A DNA stretch of 20,829 nt from contig DMMZ01000017.1 in NCBI GenBank assembly GCA_003452915.1, forward strand, positions 1,073 through 21,901, written 5' to 3'. This DNA comes from Clostridiales bacterium (GTDB lineage Bacteria; Bacillota; Clostridia; Oscillospirales; CAG-382). Each line of letters opens with the position of its first letter. The first letter of the stretch is position 1. Below, piece by piece: positions 14,746 through 20,829 of the stretch. The notes under the pieces are model-generated. The model was not told where the DNA came from. It was given only the letters and a program-made list of their open reading frames with translations, and did not search any database. The position numbers and the translations under genes are program-made.

Positions 14746-15960
14746 ATGAAAAAACACTTCGGTTTGGTCGGTGAAAAAGTTTCGCACAGTTTTTCTCCGC
14801 AGATACATTCAGTGTATGGTGATTACGAATATAAATTATATACAGTTGAACCCGAAAATCTCGGTACATTCTTAGAAAAACGGGAATTCGACGGTTTGAA
14901 TGTAATAATTCCATACAAGCAATCTGTTATTCCCTACTGTAAATTGTCTCCGATAGCAAAACGTTTAAACGCTGTAAATACTATAACGGTTCAGCCAGAC
15001 GGTACTCTATATGGTGACAATACAGATTATAAAGGCTTTTTATATACGTTTCAAAAAGCGAATATTACCGTTATAGGAAAAAAGGTACTTGTACTTGGAA
15101 ACGGTGGTTCTTCACACACAATTTGTGCTGCTTGCGAGGATGTGGGTGCTAGTGAAGTTATTGTTGTATCCAGAAGCGGTTCCGTGAATTATGACAACCT
15201 GTATTTACAAGCTGATGCAGAAATAATCATTAACACAACACCGGTCGGAATGTATCCTGACAACAAAAAATCCCCTATAAATCTAACCGATTTTCCTAAA
15301 TGTAAGGCTGTTGTCGATATAATATATAATCCTCAGAAAACCACTTTATTGTTACAAGCGGAAAAGTTAGGGTTGAATTATGTAAACGGAATGCCGATGC
15401 TCGCAGCACAAGCAAAATATTCCTCCGAGCAGTTTACTGGTGGAAAGCTTGATGATTCTTTGATTGAAAAAGCTGTCAAAAAAGTAAGTAATACCATGCG
15501 TAATATTGTTCTTATCGGTATGCCCGGCTGCGGAAAAAGCAGTATCGGTAAATTATTGGCTGATGAAAAAGCAAAGAACTTTTTGGATACCGACGAGATG
15601 ATTATTGAGAAAACAGGAAGAACACCTGCCGAGATTATAAAATCCGACGGTGAACCTGTATTCCGAGTTATAGAGAGAATGATTGTCTCGGAAGCAGGTA
15701 AACAGACCTCTTCTGTTATCGCAACAGGCGGCGGAGTTGTTCTTGACGAAAGAAATATCGATTCACTTCGCCAAAACGGAATTCTTATATTTATTAATCG
15801 GGATATTGATATGCTTGATATGACCGACAGACCGTTATCGAAAAATCTTGAAGAATTGTATAAAATCCGTAAACCGCTTTATGAAAAGTATGCGGATATA
15901 ATTGTCGATGGTAATAGTAGTATTAGTGATGTCGCATCCGATATTCTTTTGCAGATATAG
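14746..15960 (+). CDS. aroEK: Fused shikimate dehydrogenase - shikimate kinase
   Basis: One 404-residue chain carrying two consecutive-pathway enzymes. AroE part, 1-245: SHSFSPQIH (shikimate-binding serines), NVIIPYKQ with catalytic Lys58, NAVNTI, DNTDYKGF with Asp94, nucleotide loop GNGGSS at 118-123, NTTPVGMYP and MLAAQA. AroK part, 251-404: Walker A GMPGCGKSS at 258-266, DTD at 281-283, Arg307, GGGVV at 328-332, DRP lid at 361-363 and RKPLYEKYADI. All expected catalytic residues of both are present, so both activities are likely. No stop or shift separates them; an internal ATG at 15496 lacks a clear ribosome binding site. Last gene of the operon; AAAGGA precedes ATG 14746. Confidence 0.95.
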   Translation: MKKHFGLVGEKVSHSFSPQIHSVYGDYEYKLYTVEPENLGTFLEKREFDGLNVIIPYKQSVIPYCKLSPIAKRLNAVNTITVQPDGTLYGDNTDYKGFLYTFQKANITVIGKKVLVLGNGGSSHTICAACEDVGASEVIVVSRSGSVNYDNLYLQADAEIIINTTPVGMYPDNKKSPINLTDFPKCKAVVDIIYNPQKTTLLLQAEKLGLNYVNGMPMLAAQAKYSSEQFTGGKLDDSLIEKAVKKVSNTMRNIVLIGMPGCGKSSIGKLLADEKAKNFLDTDEMIIEKTGRTPAEIIKSDGEPVFRVIERMIVSEAGKQTSSVIATGGGVVLDERNIDSLRQNGILIFINRDIDMLDMTDRPLSKNLEELYKIRKPLYEKYADIIVDGNSSISDVASDILLQI

Positions 15961-15967
15961 CCGATAA

Positions 15968-16114
15968 ATATGTTACAGAAAACCATGCACTTATGATGTA
16001 TCAGCCGATGATAAAGAAAAGATATTTTCACAAGGTGATGTAGTTCGCTTTGAGGACGGAGATATACACGGTATTACTAAAATTCAGATGAATATTTTGT
16101 ATACATATCAATAA
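15968..16114 (+). pseudogene. Unidentified 3' coding remnant
   Basis: Between aroEK and the terminator, one plus-strand frame is open for 48 codons after a stop, with protein-like content (DVSADDKEKIFSQGDVVRF, then EDGDIHGITKIQ) and a TAA end. It has no start codon near its beginning and no ribosome binding site, so it reads as the tail of a gene whose front is gone. I do not recognise the family. A chance open frame is possible but the composition looks coding. Confidence 0.35.
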
Positions 16115-16172
16115 CTTCACCTCCGATAAACTTTAGTTATGCATATAAAACCACTACTTAACCATAAAAAAT

Positions 16173-16197
16173 GACGGCTTCGCAGCCGTCTTTTTTT
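16173..16197. terminator. Bidirectional intrinsic terminator
   Basis: GACGGCT (16173-16179), loop TCGC, AGCCGTC (16184-16190), then seven T: a strong plus-strand terminator for the aro operon. On the minus strand the same stem is followed by ATTTTTT, so it also ends the convergent ABC transporter gene. Confidence 0.93.
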
Positions 16198-16221
16198 ATA
16201 ACTCTAAATTTATAAAACATT

Positions 16222-18576
16222 TTATTCGCTTCTAAGAGCTTCAACAGGATCTTTTTTAGCTGCCATTCGAGCAGGAATTGTTCCACCCAGAAGGGTTAAT
16301 GCTACGCTTATGGTTATTAGTCCTAACGCGTACAACGGATTTAGAGTTGCAACACCTTTTAATCCTGTAAGATGCTCTAATAAAACATTTATCGGTAAAG
16401 TAAGCAGATAAGCTATTCCAATTCCAAGTAAGCCAGAAATTGTACCGATTATAAAAGTCTCGGCATTGAAAACTCGGGTAATATCCTTCTTTCTGGCACC
16501 AAGCGCTCTTAAAACACCGATTTCACGGGTACGCTCAAGAACGGAAATATAGGTGATTATTCCTATCATAATCAAAGATACTACAAGCGAAATTGCAGCA
16601 AACGCTATAAGCACAAGTGTTATTCCATCAAGAATACCGCTCGTCATCTCGGAAATTGAACTTGCAAGGTCGGTATAAATGATTACATCTTTTTCAGCCT
16701 TACCTTTATTGTATTCATCTATATAATCGAGTATAGCTTCCTTATCTTCAAAAGCAGTGGGATAAAGGTACATAATAAACGGTGCTGAGTTACCGCCTAT
16801 ACTTGTAAGCATAAACTCCTTTTCTTCCGGCGTTTCAAACTTAGCAAGAGTAAACACACTATAATCCGAATTAATCTGATCTTTTACTATATCCGATTCA
16901 ATCGCTGTCCCCAAAATTCTTTGAACAAGACTGTCACTATATGCGATTCCGTTACCGAGAAGTCCTACTTTTACATCTGCTTTAAGCCTTACGACAGCGC
17001 TGATCTTAAGCACAATATTGTTCTCGGAATTATACATACTCTCGTGATTCTGTGAAGGAACATAGCTTCCAGCATTTGTTTTAATATAAAAATCGTTGTT
17101 TGTAATAAGTTTGATTTGGGTACCTATAATGTCTGTGAATTTTATTTTATCAACATCAACTTTAAAACCGAGGTTTTCTAAAATGGCCCTGTCAATTTCG
17201 TTTTTATTGTTAACAACCAAAACTATCTCAGTTTCGTTTTTGGGATATGCACCTTCGAGTACATCATAATTACTTTCAAGATACGAAGGCTCACCTTCTC
17301 TTATAACTGTCGGATAAGAAGCAAGCCCTGCCGCATCCATGCTGTTCATTGAACCACCGCCCTGCGAGCTTGTAAATCCTGTTGAAATCGAAACCGGAAT
17401 TACATCACCGCCAACCTCACGCAACAGGTTCATTCCCGTAAAGTAAGTATATCCGATGCTGTTACATATTTCCGGATTAATTTTCTTTATATACTCCAAA
17501 AAGTCATCCGACAGAATATTTGTATGAATAAAACTTCTGTCTTTTGAATTGAATAAAATGACCTCATCGGTATCAGCATACTCTTTATTGCCGGTAAGTA
17601 TATTGAGTGTATCTTGTTGCCGATCGTCAATCTGTTCTTCGTTACCATTCATTGTTTGATTCGATATCATAATTGGAAATTCCGATAACGCATCAGCTTC
17701 AAACTCATCTACCTTCTCCTGGAAACCTGAAGAAAGGCTGAGTATAAGCGCTATACCTATAATACCTATACTTGAAGCAAAGGCGGTCAGAATTGTACGC
17801 CACTTTTTAGTAGATATATTTCTGCCCGATAATTTTAAAGCTGTCAGGAAAGACATTGCTGTCTTTTTAAGCTTATATTCGTTTTCTTTATTTTCATTAA
17901 TAGGCGGATTGCTGTCCGAATCTATTTTACCATCAGTAAAATGAATTACTCTATCTGCATATTGTTTTGCAATCTCGGCGTTATGTGTTACCATTATAAC
18001 AAGTTTATCTTTTGCAATCTCCTTGATAAGCTCCATAATCTGAACGCTTGTAGTAGAATCTAAAGCACCTGTTGGCTCATCTGCAAGGATTATATCAGGG
18101 TCGTTCGCAAGCGCTCTAGCAATAGCAACACGCTGCATCTGACCGCCCGATAACTGACCAGGCTTTTTATGAATATGTTCGGTCAAGCCTACCCTATCAA
18201 GCAGTTCCTTTGCCTTTGCGTGTCTTTTTTCAGCAGGAACACCACTTAGAGTAAGCCCAAGCTCAACGTTATCAATTATGTTAAGATGGGTAATAAGGTT
18301 ATAATTCTGGAAAATAAAACCGATACTGTTGTTACGGTAAGCATCCCAATCTGCATCCTTAAAGGATTTTGTGGATTTACCGTTGATAATGATATCACCG
18401 CTGTCGTAACGGTCGAGTCCACCGATAATATTTAGACAAGTGGTCTTTCCCGATCCGCTATGTCCGAGAATGGCAACAAACTCACTCTTTCTGAACTCAA
18501 CATTGATTCCATTAAGCGCAATCTGTGAAAAATTACCTGTTTTATAACTCTTGAAAATATTTTTTATTTGTAACAC
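16222..18576 (-). CDS. MacB-type ABC transporter, ATPase fused to FtsX-like permease
   Basis: 784-residue membrane protein. ATPase domain 1-220: Walker A GHSGSGKT at 38-45, Q-loop FQNYN near 89-93, signature LSGGQ at 142-146, Walker B IILADE at 162-167, H-loop His198; it resembles LolD/MacB ATPases. Then one membrane helix near 262-283, an extracytoplasmic domain about 285-650, and three C-terminal helices within 655-770 with the FtsX-type LERTREIGVLRALGARKKDI. Such mechanotransducers expel peptides or lipids, or sense envelope stress and antimicrobial peptides, and do not transport through the membrane in the usual way. The start is GTG at 18576 with AGGAG 9 bases upstream. Monocistronic, with its own promoter and a dyad across it; no two-component genes or separate partner are adjacent. 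Confidence 0.93.
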   Translation of the reverse strand: MLQIKNIFKSYKTGNFSQIALNGINVEFRKSEFVAILGHSGSGKTTCLNIIGGLDRYDSGDIIINGKSTKSFKDADWDAYRNNSIGFIFQNYNLITHLNIIDNVELGLTLSGVPAEKRHAKAKELLDRVGLTEHIHKKPGQLSGGQMQRVAIARALANDPDIILADEPTGALDSTTSVQIMELIKEIAKDKLVIMVTHNAEIAKQYADRVIHFTDGKIDSDSNPPINENKENEYKLKKTAMSFLTALKLSGRNISTKKWRTILTAFASSIGIIGIALILSLSSGFQEKVDEFEADALSEFPIMISNQTMNGNEEQIDDRQQDTLNILTGNKEYADTDEVILFNSKDRSFIHTNILSDDFLEYIKKINPEICNSIGYTYFTGMNLLREVGGDVIPVSISTGFTSSQGGGSMNSMDAAGLASYPTVIREGEPSYLESNYDVLEGAYPKNETEIVLVVNNKNEIDRAILENLGFKVDVDKIKFTDIIGTQIKLITNNDFYIKTNAGSYVPSQNHESMYNSENNIVLKISAVVRLKADVKVGLLGNGIAYSDSLVQRILGTAIESDIVKDQINSDYSVFTLAKFETPEEKEFMLTSIGGNSAPFIMYLYPTAFEDKEAILDYIDEYNKGKAEKDVIIYTDLASSISEMTSGILDGITLVLIAFAAISLVVSLIMIGIITYISVLERTREIGVLRALGARKKDITRVFNAETFIIGTISGLLGIGIAYLLTLPINVLLEHLTGLKGVATLNPLYALGLITISVALTLLGGTIPARMAAKKDPVEALRSE

Positions 18577-18612
18577 TGTATTTCACTCCTGTTTTCTCTT
18601 AATTTCAAACGA

Positions 18613-18650
18613 ATTGTAACACATTCACAATTTATTGTAAATACTGTGAA
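18613..18650 (-). promoter_or_regulatory. Promoter and overlapping dyad of the ABC transporter gene
   Basis: Minus-strand TTTACA (18636-18641) and TACAAT (18613-18618), 17-base spacer, TG before the -10. A dyad covers the -35: TTCACA (18624-18629) against TGTGAA (18645-18650), continued inward by ATTTA/TAAAT. A repressor binding here would shut the gene; the regulator is not in view. Confidence 0.65.
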
Positions 18651-18684
18651 AGCAAAGTTAATTTTTAACAACGTAAAAAGTTTC

Positions 18685-18708
18685 AATTAGTTCATTATTG
18701 TACTAATT
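18685..18708. repeat. Inverted repeat AATTAGT-N10-ACTAATT
   Basis: Perfect 7-bp inverted repeat at 18685-18691 and 18702-18708, midway between the two divergent promoters. The spacing of half-site centres is about 17 bases, not a clear helical repeat; it could be an operator or simply AT-rich symmetry. Confidence 0.35.
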
Positions 18709-18716
18709 AAGTAATA

Positions 18717-18760
18717 CAGCGAGAGTTTTATTTGACTTTCTCTGCTGTTTGTATTAAAAT
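18717..18760 (+). promoter_or_regulatory. Promoter of the metallophosphoesterase-nitroreductase pair
   Basis: TTGACT (18732-18737) and TAAAAT (18755-18760) with a 17-base spacer, 44 bases before the start codon. CAGC-AGAG and CTCTGCTG (18717-18747) form an imperfect dyad around the -35 with one bulged G. Confidence 0.6.
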
Positions 18761-18804
18761 ATCATAAGAATTTTTATTATTGGTTTTTAAATAGGTATTT
18801 AAAT

Positions 18805-19512
18805 ATGAAAATCGGACTTTTTACAGATTCGCATTATTGTACAAAAGAAATAAAATGTAATACTCGCAGACCTTTACTTTCTTACAGTAAATTGGATGAA
18901 GCAATAAACGTATTTAAAGTAAACAATGTTGAGCTTATAATCTGCCTTGGTGACTTAATTGATACTGATGATGAAGAAAATGATATTGGTAACCTTATTG
19001 AAATCAGTTCTCTTTTAAATAAAAGCGGTATCGAGTGTCTTTGTTGCATGGGTAATCACGATGCTTTTTTATTTGATAAATCATCATTTGAAAAATTTAC
19101 AGGGCTTAAAACAGCACCATTATCTGTTGTTAAGAATGGAAAAAGGTTAATTCTTCTTGATGCAAATTATGACAGCAGCCAATTAAAATATAGCAGAGAA
19201 AAAACCGATTGGATAGATTCTAATATACCAGATTATGAGGTTGAGTGGTTGAAAAGTACACTTTCTGATTGTTTGGAAAAGGAAATATTTATATATGTAC
19301 ATCAGAATCTTGACCCTGCAGTTGAATCGCATCATATTATAAAAAACGCTGCCGAAATCCGAGAAATTCTCGCAAATGACGGCAGAGTGAGAGCTGTGTA
19401 TCAAGGACATTTTCATCACGGTGGGGAAAACACTATTGATAATATTAAATATGTTACATTAAAAGCTATGTGTGAGGGTACAGAGAATTATTTCATGATT
19501 TTAGATATATAG
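18805..19512 (+). CDS. Calcineurin-like metallophosphoesterase
   Basis: 235 residues with the full two-metal phosphoesterase set: Asp8 and His10 (FTDSHY), Asp50 and Asp53 (LGDLID), Asn84-His85 (MGNHD), His166 (YVHQN), and His202 and His204 (GHFHHG). No signal peptide, so cytosolic. The family cleaves phosphate mono- or diesters, including nucleotides and phospholipid head groups; the substrate cannot be read from sequence. ATG 18805 is preceded only by a weak AGG at 9 bases. The nitroreductase gene follows after 15 bases and is probably co-transcribed. The pair is divergent from the ABC transporter. Confidence 0.9.
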   Translation: MKIGLFTDSHYCTKEIKCNTRRPLLSYSKLDEAINVFKVNNVELIICLGDLIDTDDEENDIGNLIEISSLLNKSGIECLCCMGNHDAFLFDKSSFEKFTGLKTAPLSVVKNGKRLILLDANYDSSQLKYSREKTDWIDSNIPDYEVEWLKSTLSDCLEKEIFIYVHQNLDPAVESHHIIKNAAEIREILANDGRVRAVYQGHFHHGGENTIDNIKYVTLKAMCEGTENYFMILDI

Positions 19513-19527
19513 AAAGGTGATGTTAAA

Positions 19528-20088
19528 ATGAACGAAACAATTAACTCAATATTAAACAGAAGAAGCAACCGCTCCTATCTTCCCGCCCCTGTTGAACAGG
19601 AAAAGTTTGATCTAATATTACAATGCGGTGTTTTTTCTCCTACAGCAAAAGGTGTTCAACCCTGGCATTTTACTGTTGTAAAAAACCGTAAATTGCTTGA
19701 TAAAATAAGCGCGATTAATAAAAAAGAAGTCTTTGAGAACGGAAACACTGCTGCAAGGATGTCTGCAATGACCGAGGAATACGATAACTTCCGTGGTGCA
19801 CCGATGGCTATTATTCTATCAGGTATGACAGATGAAAAATACGGTGAAGCCGACTGTGCAAACGCTTGTACCAATATGTCGGTTGCCGCACATTCGCTCG
19901 GACTCGGAAGTTGTTATATTGCTTCCTTCCGTCCTGCTTTTTCGACTGTTGAAGGAAAGGAATTAATAAAAGCACTCGGTATTCCAGACGGCTACACTCC
20001 CTATTTTGCACTCGCACTAGGTTATATTAACGAATCGCCGCAAGAACGTACAGCCCGCCGTGAAGGTATAATAAATTACATTGATTAA
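19528..20088 (+). CDS. Nitroreductase family FMN oxidoreductase
   Basis: 186 residues, normal for a compact nitroreductase, which acts as an FMN-bound homodimer using NAD(P)H. The FMN phosphate site RRSNRSY is at 11-17, SPTAKGVQPWHF at about 37-48 gives the flavin and substrate pocket, and GLGSCYIASFRP near 130 is the second FMN segment. The C-terminal GYINESPQERTARRE is typical. Natural substrates of these proteins range from nitro compounds to quinones and iodotyrosines, so specificity is open. ATG 19528 has AAAGGTG 8 bases upstream. Second gene of the metallophosphoesterase transcript. No convincing terminator is visible after it. Confidence 0.9.
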   Translation: MNETINSILNRRSNRSYLPAPVEQEKFDLILQCGVFSPTAKGVQPWHFTVVKNRKLLDKISAINKKEVFENGNTAARMSAMTEEYDNFRGAPMAIILSGMTDEKYGEADCANACTNMSVAAHSLGLGSCYIASFRPAFSTVEGKELIKALGIPDGYTPYFALALGYINESPQERTARREGIINYID

Positions 20089-20179
20089 ATAATGTATTAT
20101 TTTCGTAGCATTTTAAATTTCTTTGTCATTTAATACAAAAAAATGTCTTTTTTCACACTGATTTTTTACTTATATTCTA

Positions 20180-20207
20180 TTGAATTTGTTTTTTAATATG
20201 TTAGAAT
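20180..20207 (+). promoter_or_regulatory. Candidate promoter of the oxidoreductase leader
   Basis: TTGAAT (20180-20185) and TAGAAT (20202-20207), spacer 16, with TG before the -10. Transcription would start near 20214, just ahead of the leader ribosome binding site at 20227. Confidence 0.55.
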
Positions 20208-20226
20208 AACGGTTAAGAGGATTATT

Positions 20227-20355
20227 GGAGGTATAAGTCTGAAAGCATACTTTCAGACAGGGTTTTGTTCTATTACACCGGATGGTATGTTATAAATTTG
20301 GTTATTCCAAACCGGTACAAAACTCCACGCTCCGACGAAAGGAATGAATATAAGT
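20227..20355 (+). promoter_or_regulatory. Structured leader of the Gfo/Idh/MocA gene, homologous to the aro leader
   Basis: GGAGG (20227-20231), then a perfect 9-bp hairpin 20237-20258 around a CTG start; GTTTTGT (20262-20268) pairs with ACAAAAC (20317-20323); ACCGG (20277-20281) pairs with CCGGT (20312-20316), stacked on that stem; inner hairpin TTTGG/CCAAA (20297-20311); then CCGACGAAAGGAAT with GAAAGG (20337-20342) 13 bases before the ATG. Order, the ACAGGGTTTTGT block and the tail match the aroB leader, though the inner stems differ and the second 10-bp hairpin is absent. Confidence 0.65.
20239..20295 (+). CDS. Leader peptide before the oxidoreductase (FQTxFC type)
   Basis: CTG 20239, 7 bases after GGAGG, opens an 18-codon frame, LKAYFQTGFCSITPDGML, ended by TAA. 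No ATG start is available upstream in frame. It aligns with the aro leader peptide at LK, FQT, FC and T. A CTG start inside a stem is rare; if translation does not occur, the likeness must come from RNA alone. Confidence 0.5.
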   Translation: MKAYFQTGFCSITPDGML

Positions 20356-20829
20356 ATGAAAAATTACAATGCTGCCGTTATCGGTTGCGGTAATATTTTC
20401 CCGATGCATGCTGTTAGTATTAAGTTATGTGCGAATGCAACTCTCGTTGCTGTCTGTGACGTTAAGGCAGATCGTGCAAAAGCAATGGCTGCTGAGTTTG
20501 GATGTAATTGGTATACCGATTACAAAGAAATGCTTGAAAAGGAAGAAATTGATGTTGTGCATCTCTGCCTTCCGCACTATCTTCATGCTCCGGTTGCTAT
20601 ATACTGCATGGAGCATGGTAAGAATGTTATGACCGAAAAACCGATGTCCATTAAGCTCGAGGATGCAAAGTCTATGATAGACACCGCTAACAAGCAAGGT
20701 GTTCTACTCGGATGCATTTTCCAGAACCGTTATAATGCCGGTACAGTTCTTGTTAAGGAACATTATGATAACGGCTCACTTGGAAAAATCCTTTCCGCAA
20801 AGTGCTTTGTTACCTGGAACAGATCCGAC
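20356..20829 (+). CDS. Gfo/Idh/MocA family oxidoreductase (N-terminal 158 residues; cut by right edge)
   Basis: NAD(P)-dependent dehydrogenase of the glucose-fructose oxidoreductase / inositol dehydrogenase family, cytosolic. The Rossmann fold starts at once (NYNAAVIGCGNIFPMHAVSI), an acidic residue ends beta-2 (AVCDVKADRA), and CLPHYLHAPVA leads to the EKPMS motif whose lysine serves catalysis. QNRYNAG follows, then the start of the substrate domain. Family members are usually 330-400 residues, so about 40% is present. Substrates are mostly sugars or inositols, and the visible part does not fix which. The ATG lies 13 bases after GAAAGG, the same geometry as aroB. The frame is open to the window end. 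Confidence 0.93.
   Translation, partial: MKNYNAAVIGCGNIFPMHAVSIKLCANATLVAVCDVKADRAKAMAAEFGCNWYTDYKEMLEKEEIDVVHLCLPHYLHAPVAIYCMEHGKNVMTEKPMSIKLEDAKSMIDTANKQGVLLGCIFQNRYNAGTVLVKEHYDNGSLGKILSAKCFVTWNRSD

Noticed and set aside
1..20829. CRISPR array, tRNA, rRNA, insertion sequence or prophage genes
   Set aside because: No regular repeat-spacer pattern, no tRNA- or rRNA-like segment, and no transposase, integrase or phage structural ORF was found on either strand.

Overview
The window looks like chromosome from a gut-type Clostridia bacterium, most likely a Ruminococcus-like member of the Oscillospiraceae. This rests on AT-rich sequence, purine-rich ribosome binding sites, TTG and GTG starts, a TatD-linked radical SAM gene, and RsgA, CPBP and MacB-type proteins of the Firmicutes kind. 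The assignment is an inference; no rRNA or tRNA gene was seen.

Left part, minus strand (1-9077). The 5' two thirds of gap (GAPDH) run off the left edge. A probable operon then reads leftwards from a promoter at 6227-6255: CPBP membrane protease, tadA, metG, a very AT-rich orphan membrane protein, tatD and a TatD-linked radical SAM gene. An XRE/TPR regulator (6446-7231) has a palindrome inside its own promoter. Next come a decayed GNAT acetyltransferase, an unlisted 52-codon ORF and rsgA, which read together leftwards.

Middle (9078-10119). This stretch without a large gene is dense with signals. On the minus strand there is a consensus promoter (TTGACA-N17-TATAAT), a 10-codon leader ORF with an ideal ribosome binding site, an attenuator-like hairpin, a second terminator and a 22-codon ORF that overlaps the rsgA start. 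A Cys/Arg/Asp-rich mini-protein gene has its own hairpin terminator. On the plus strand lies the structured leader of the aromatic operon.

Aromatic operon, plus strand (10120-15960): aroB, aroA, aroC, pheA and an aroE-aroK fusion, closed by a bidirectional terminator. Together they cover dehydroquinate synthase, shikimate dehydrogenase and kinase, EPSP synthase and chorismate synthase, then lead chorismate to phenylpyruvate. DAHP synthase and dehydroquinate dehydratase are not here.

Right part (16222-20829). A MacB-type ABC transporter reads leftwards, divergent from a metallophosphoesterase and a nitroreductase; the intergenic region holds two facing promoters and several dyads. A second structured leader precedes a Gfo/Idh/MocA oxidoreductase cut by the right edge.

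Most interesting signal. The leaders of aroB and of the Gfo/Idh/MocA gene, 10 kb apart and before unrelated genes, appear homologous. Each has a good ribosome binding site, then 7 bases to a non-AUG start (TTG or CTG) buried in a perfect hairpin, and a short ORF encoding FQTxFCxxT. In each, the FC codons can pair with a downstream element, and each ends in GAAAGGAAT placed 13 bases (counted from GAAAGG) before the gene's ATG. This suggests a genome-wide family of leader-peptide regulatory elements that I cannot assign to a known class.
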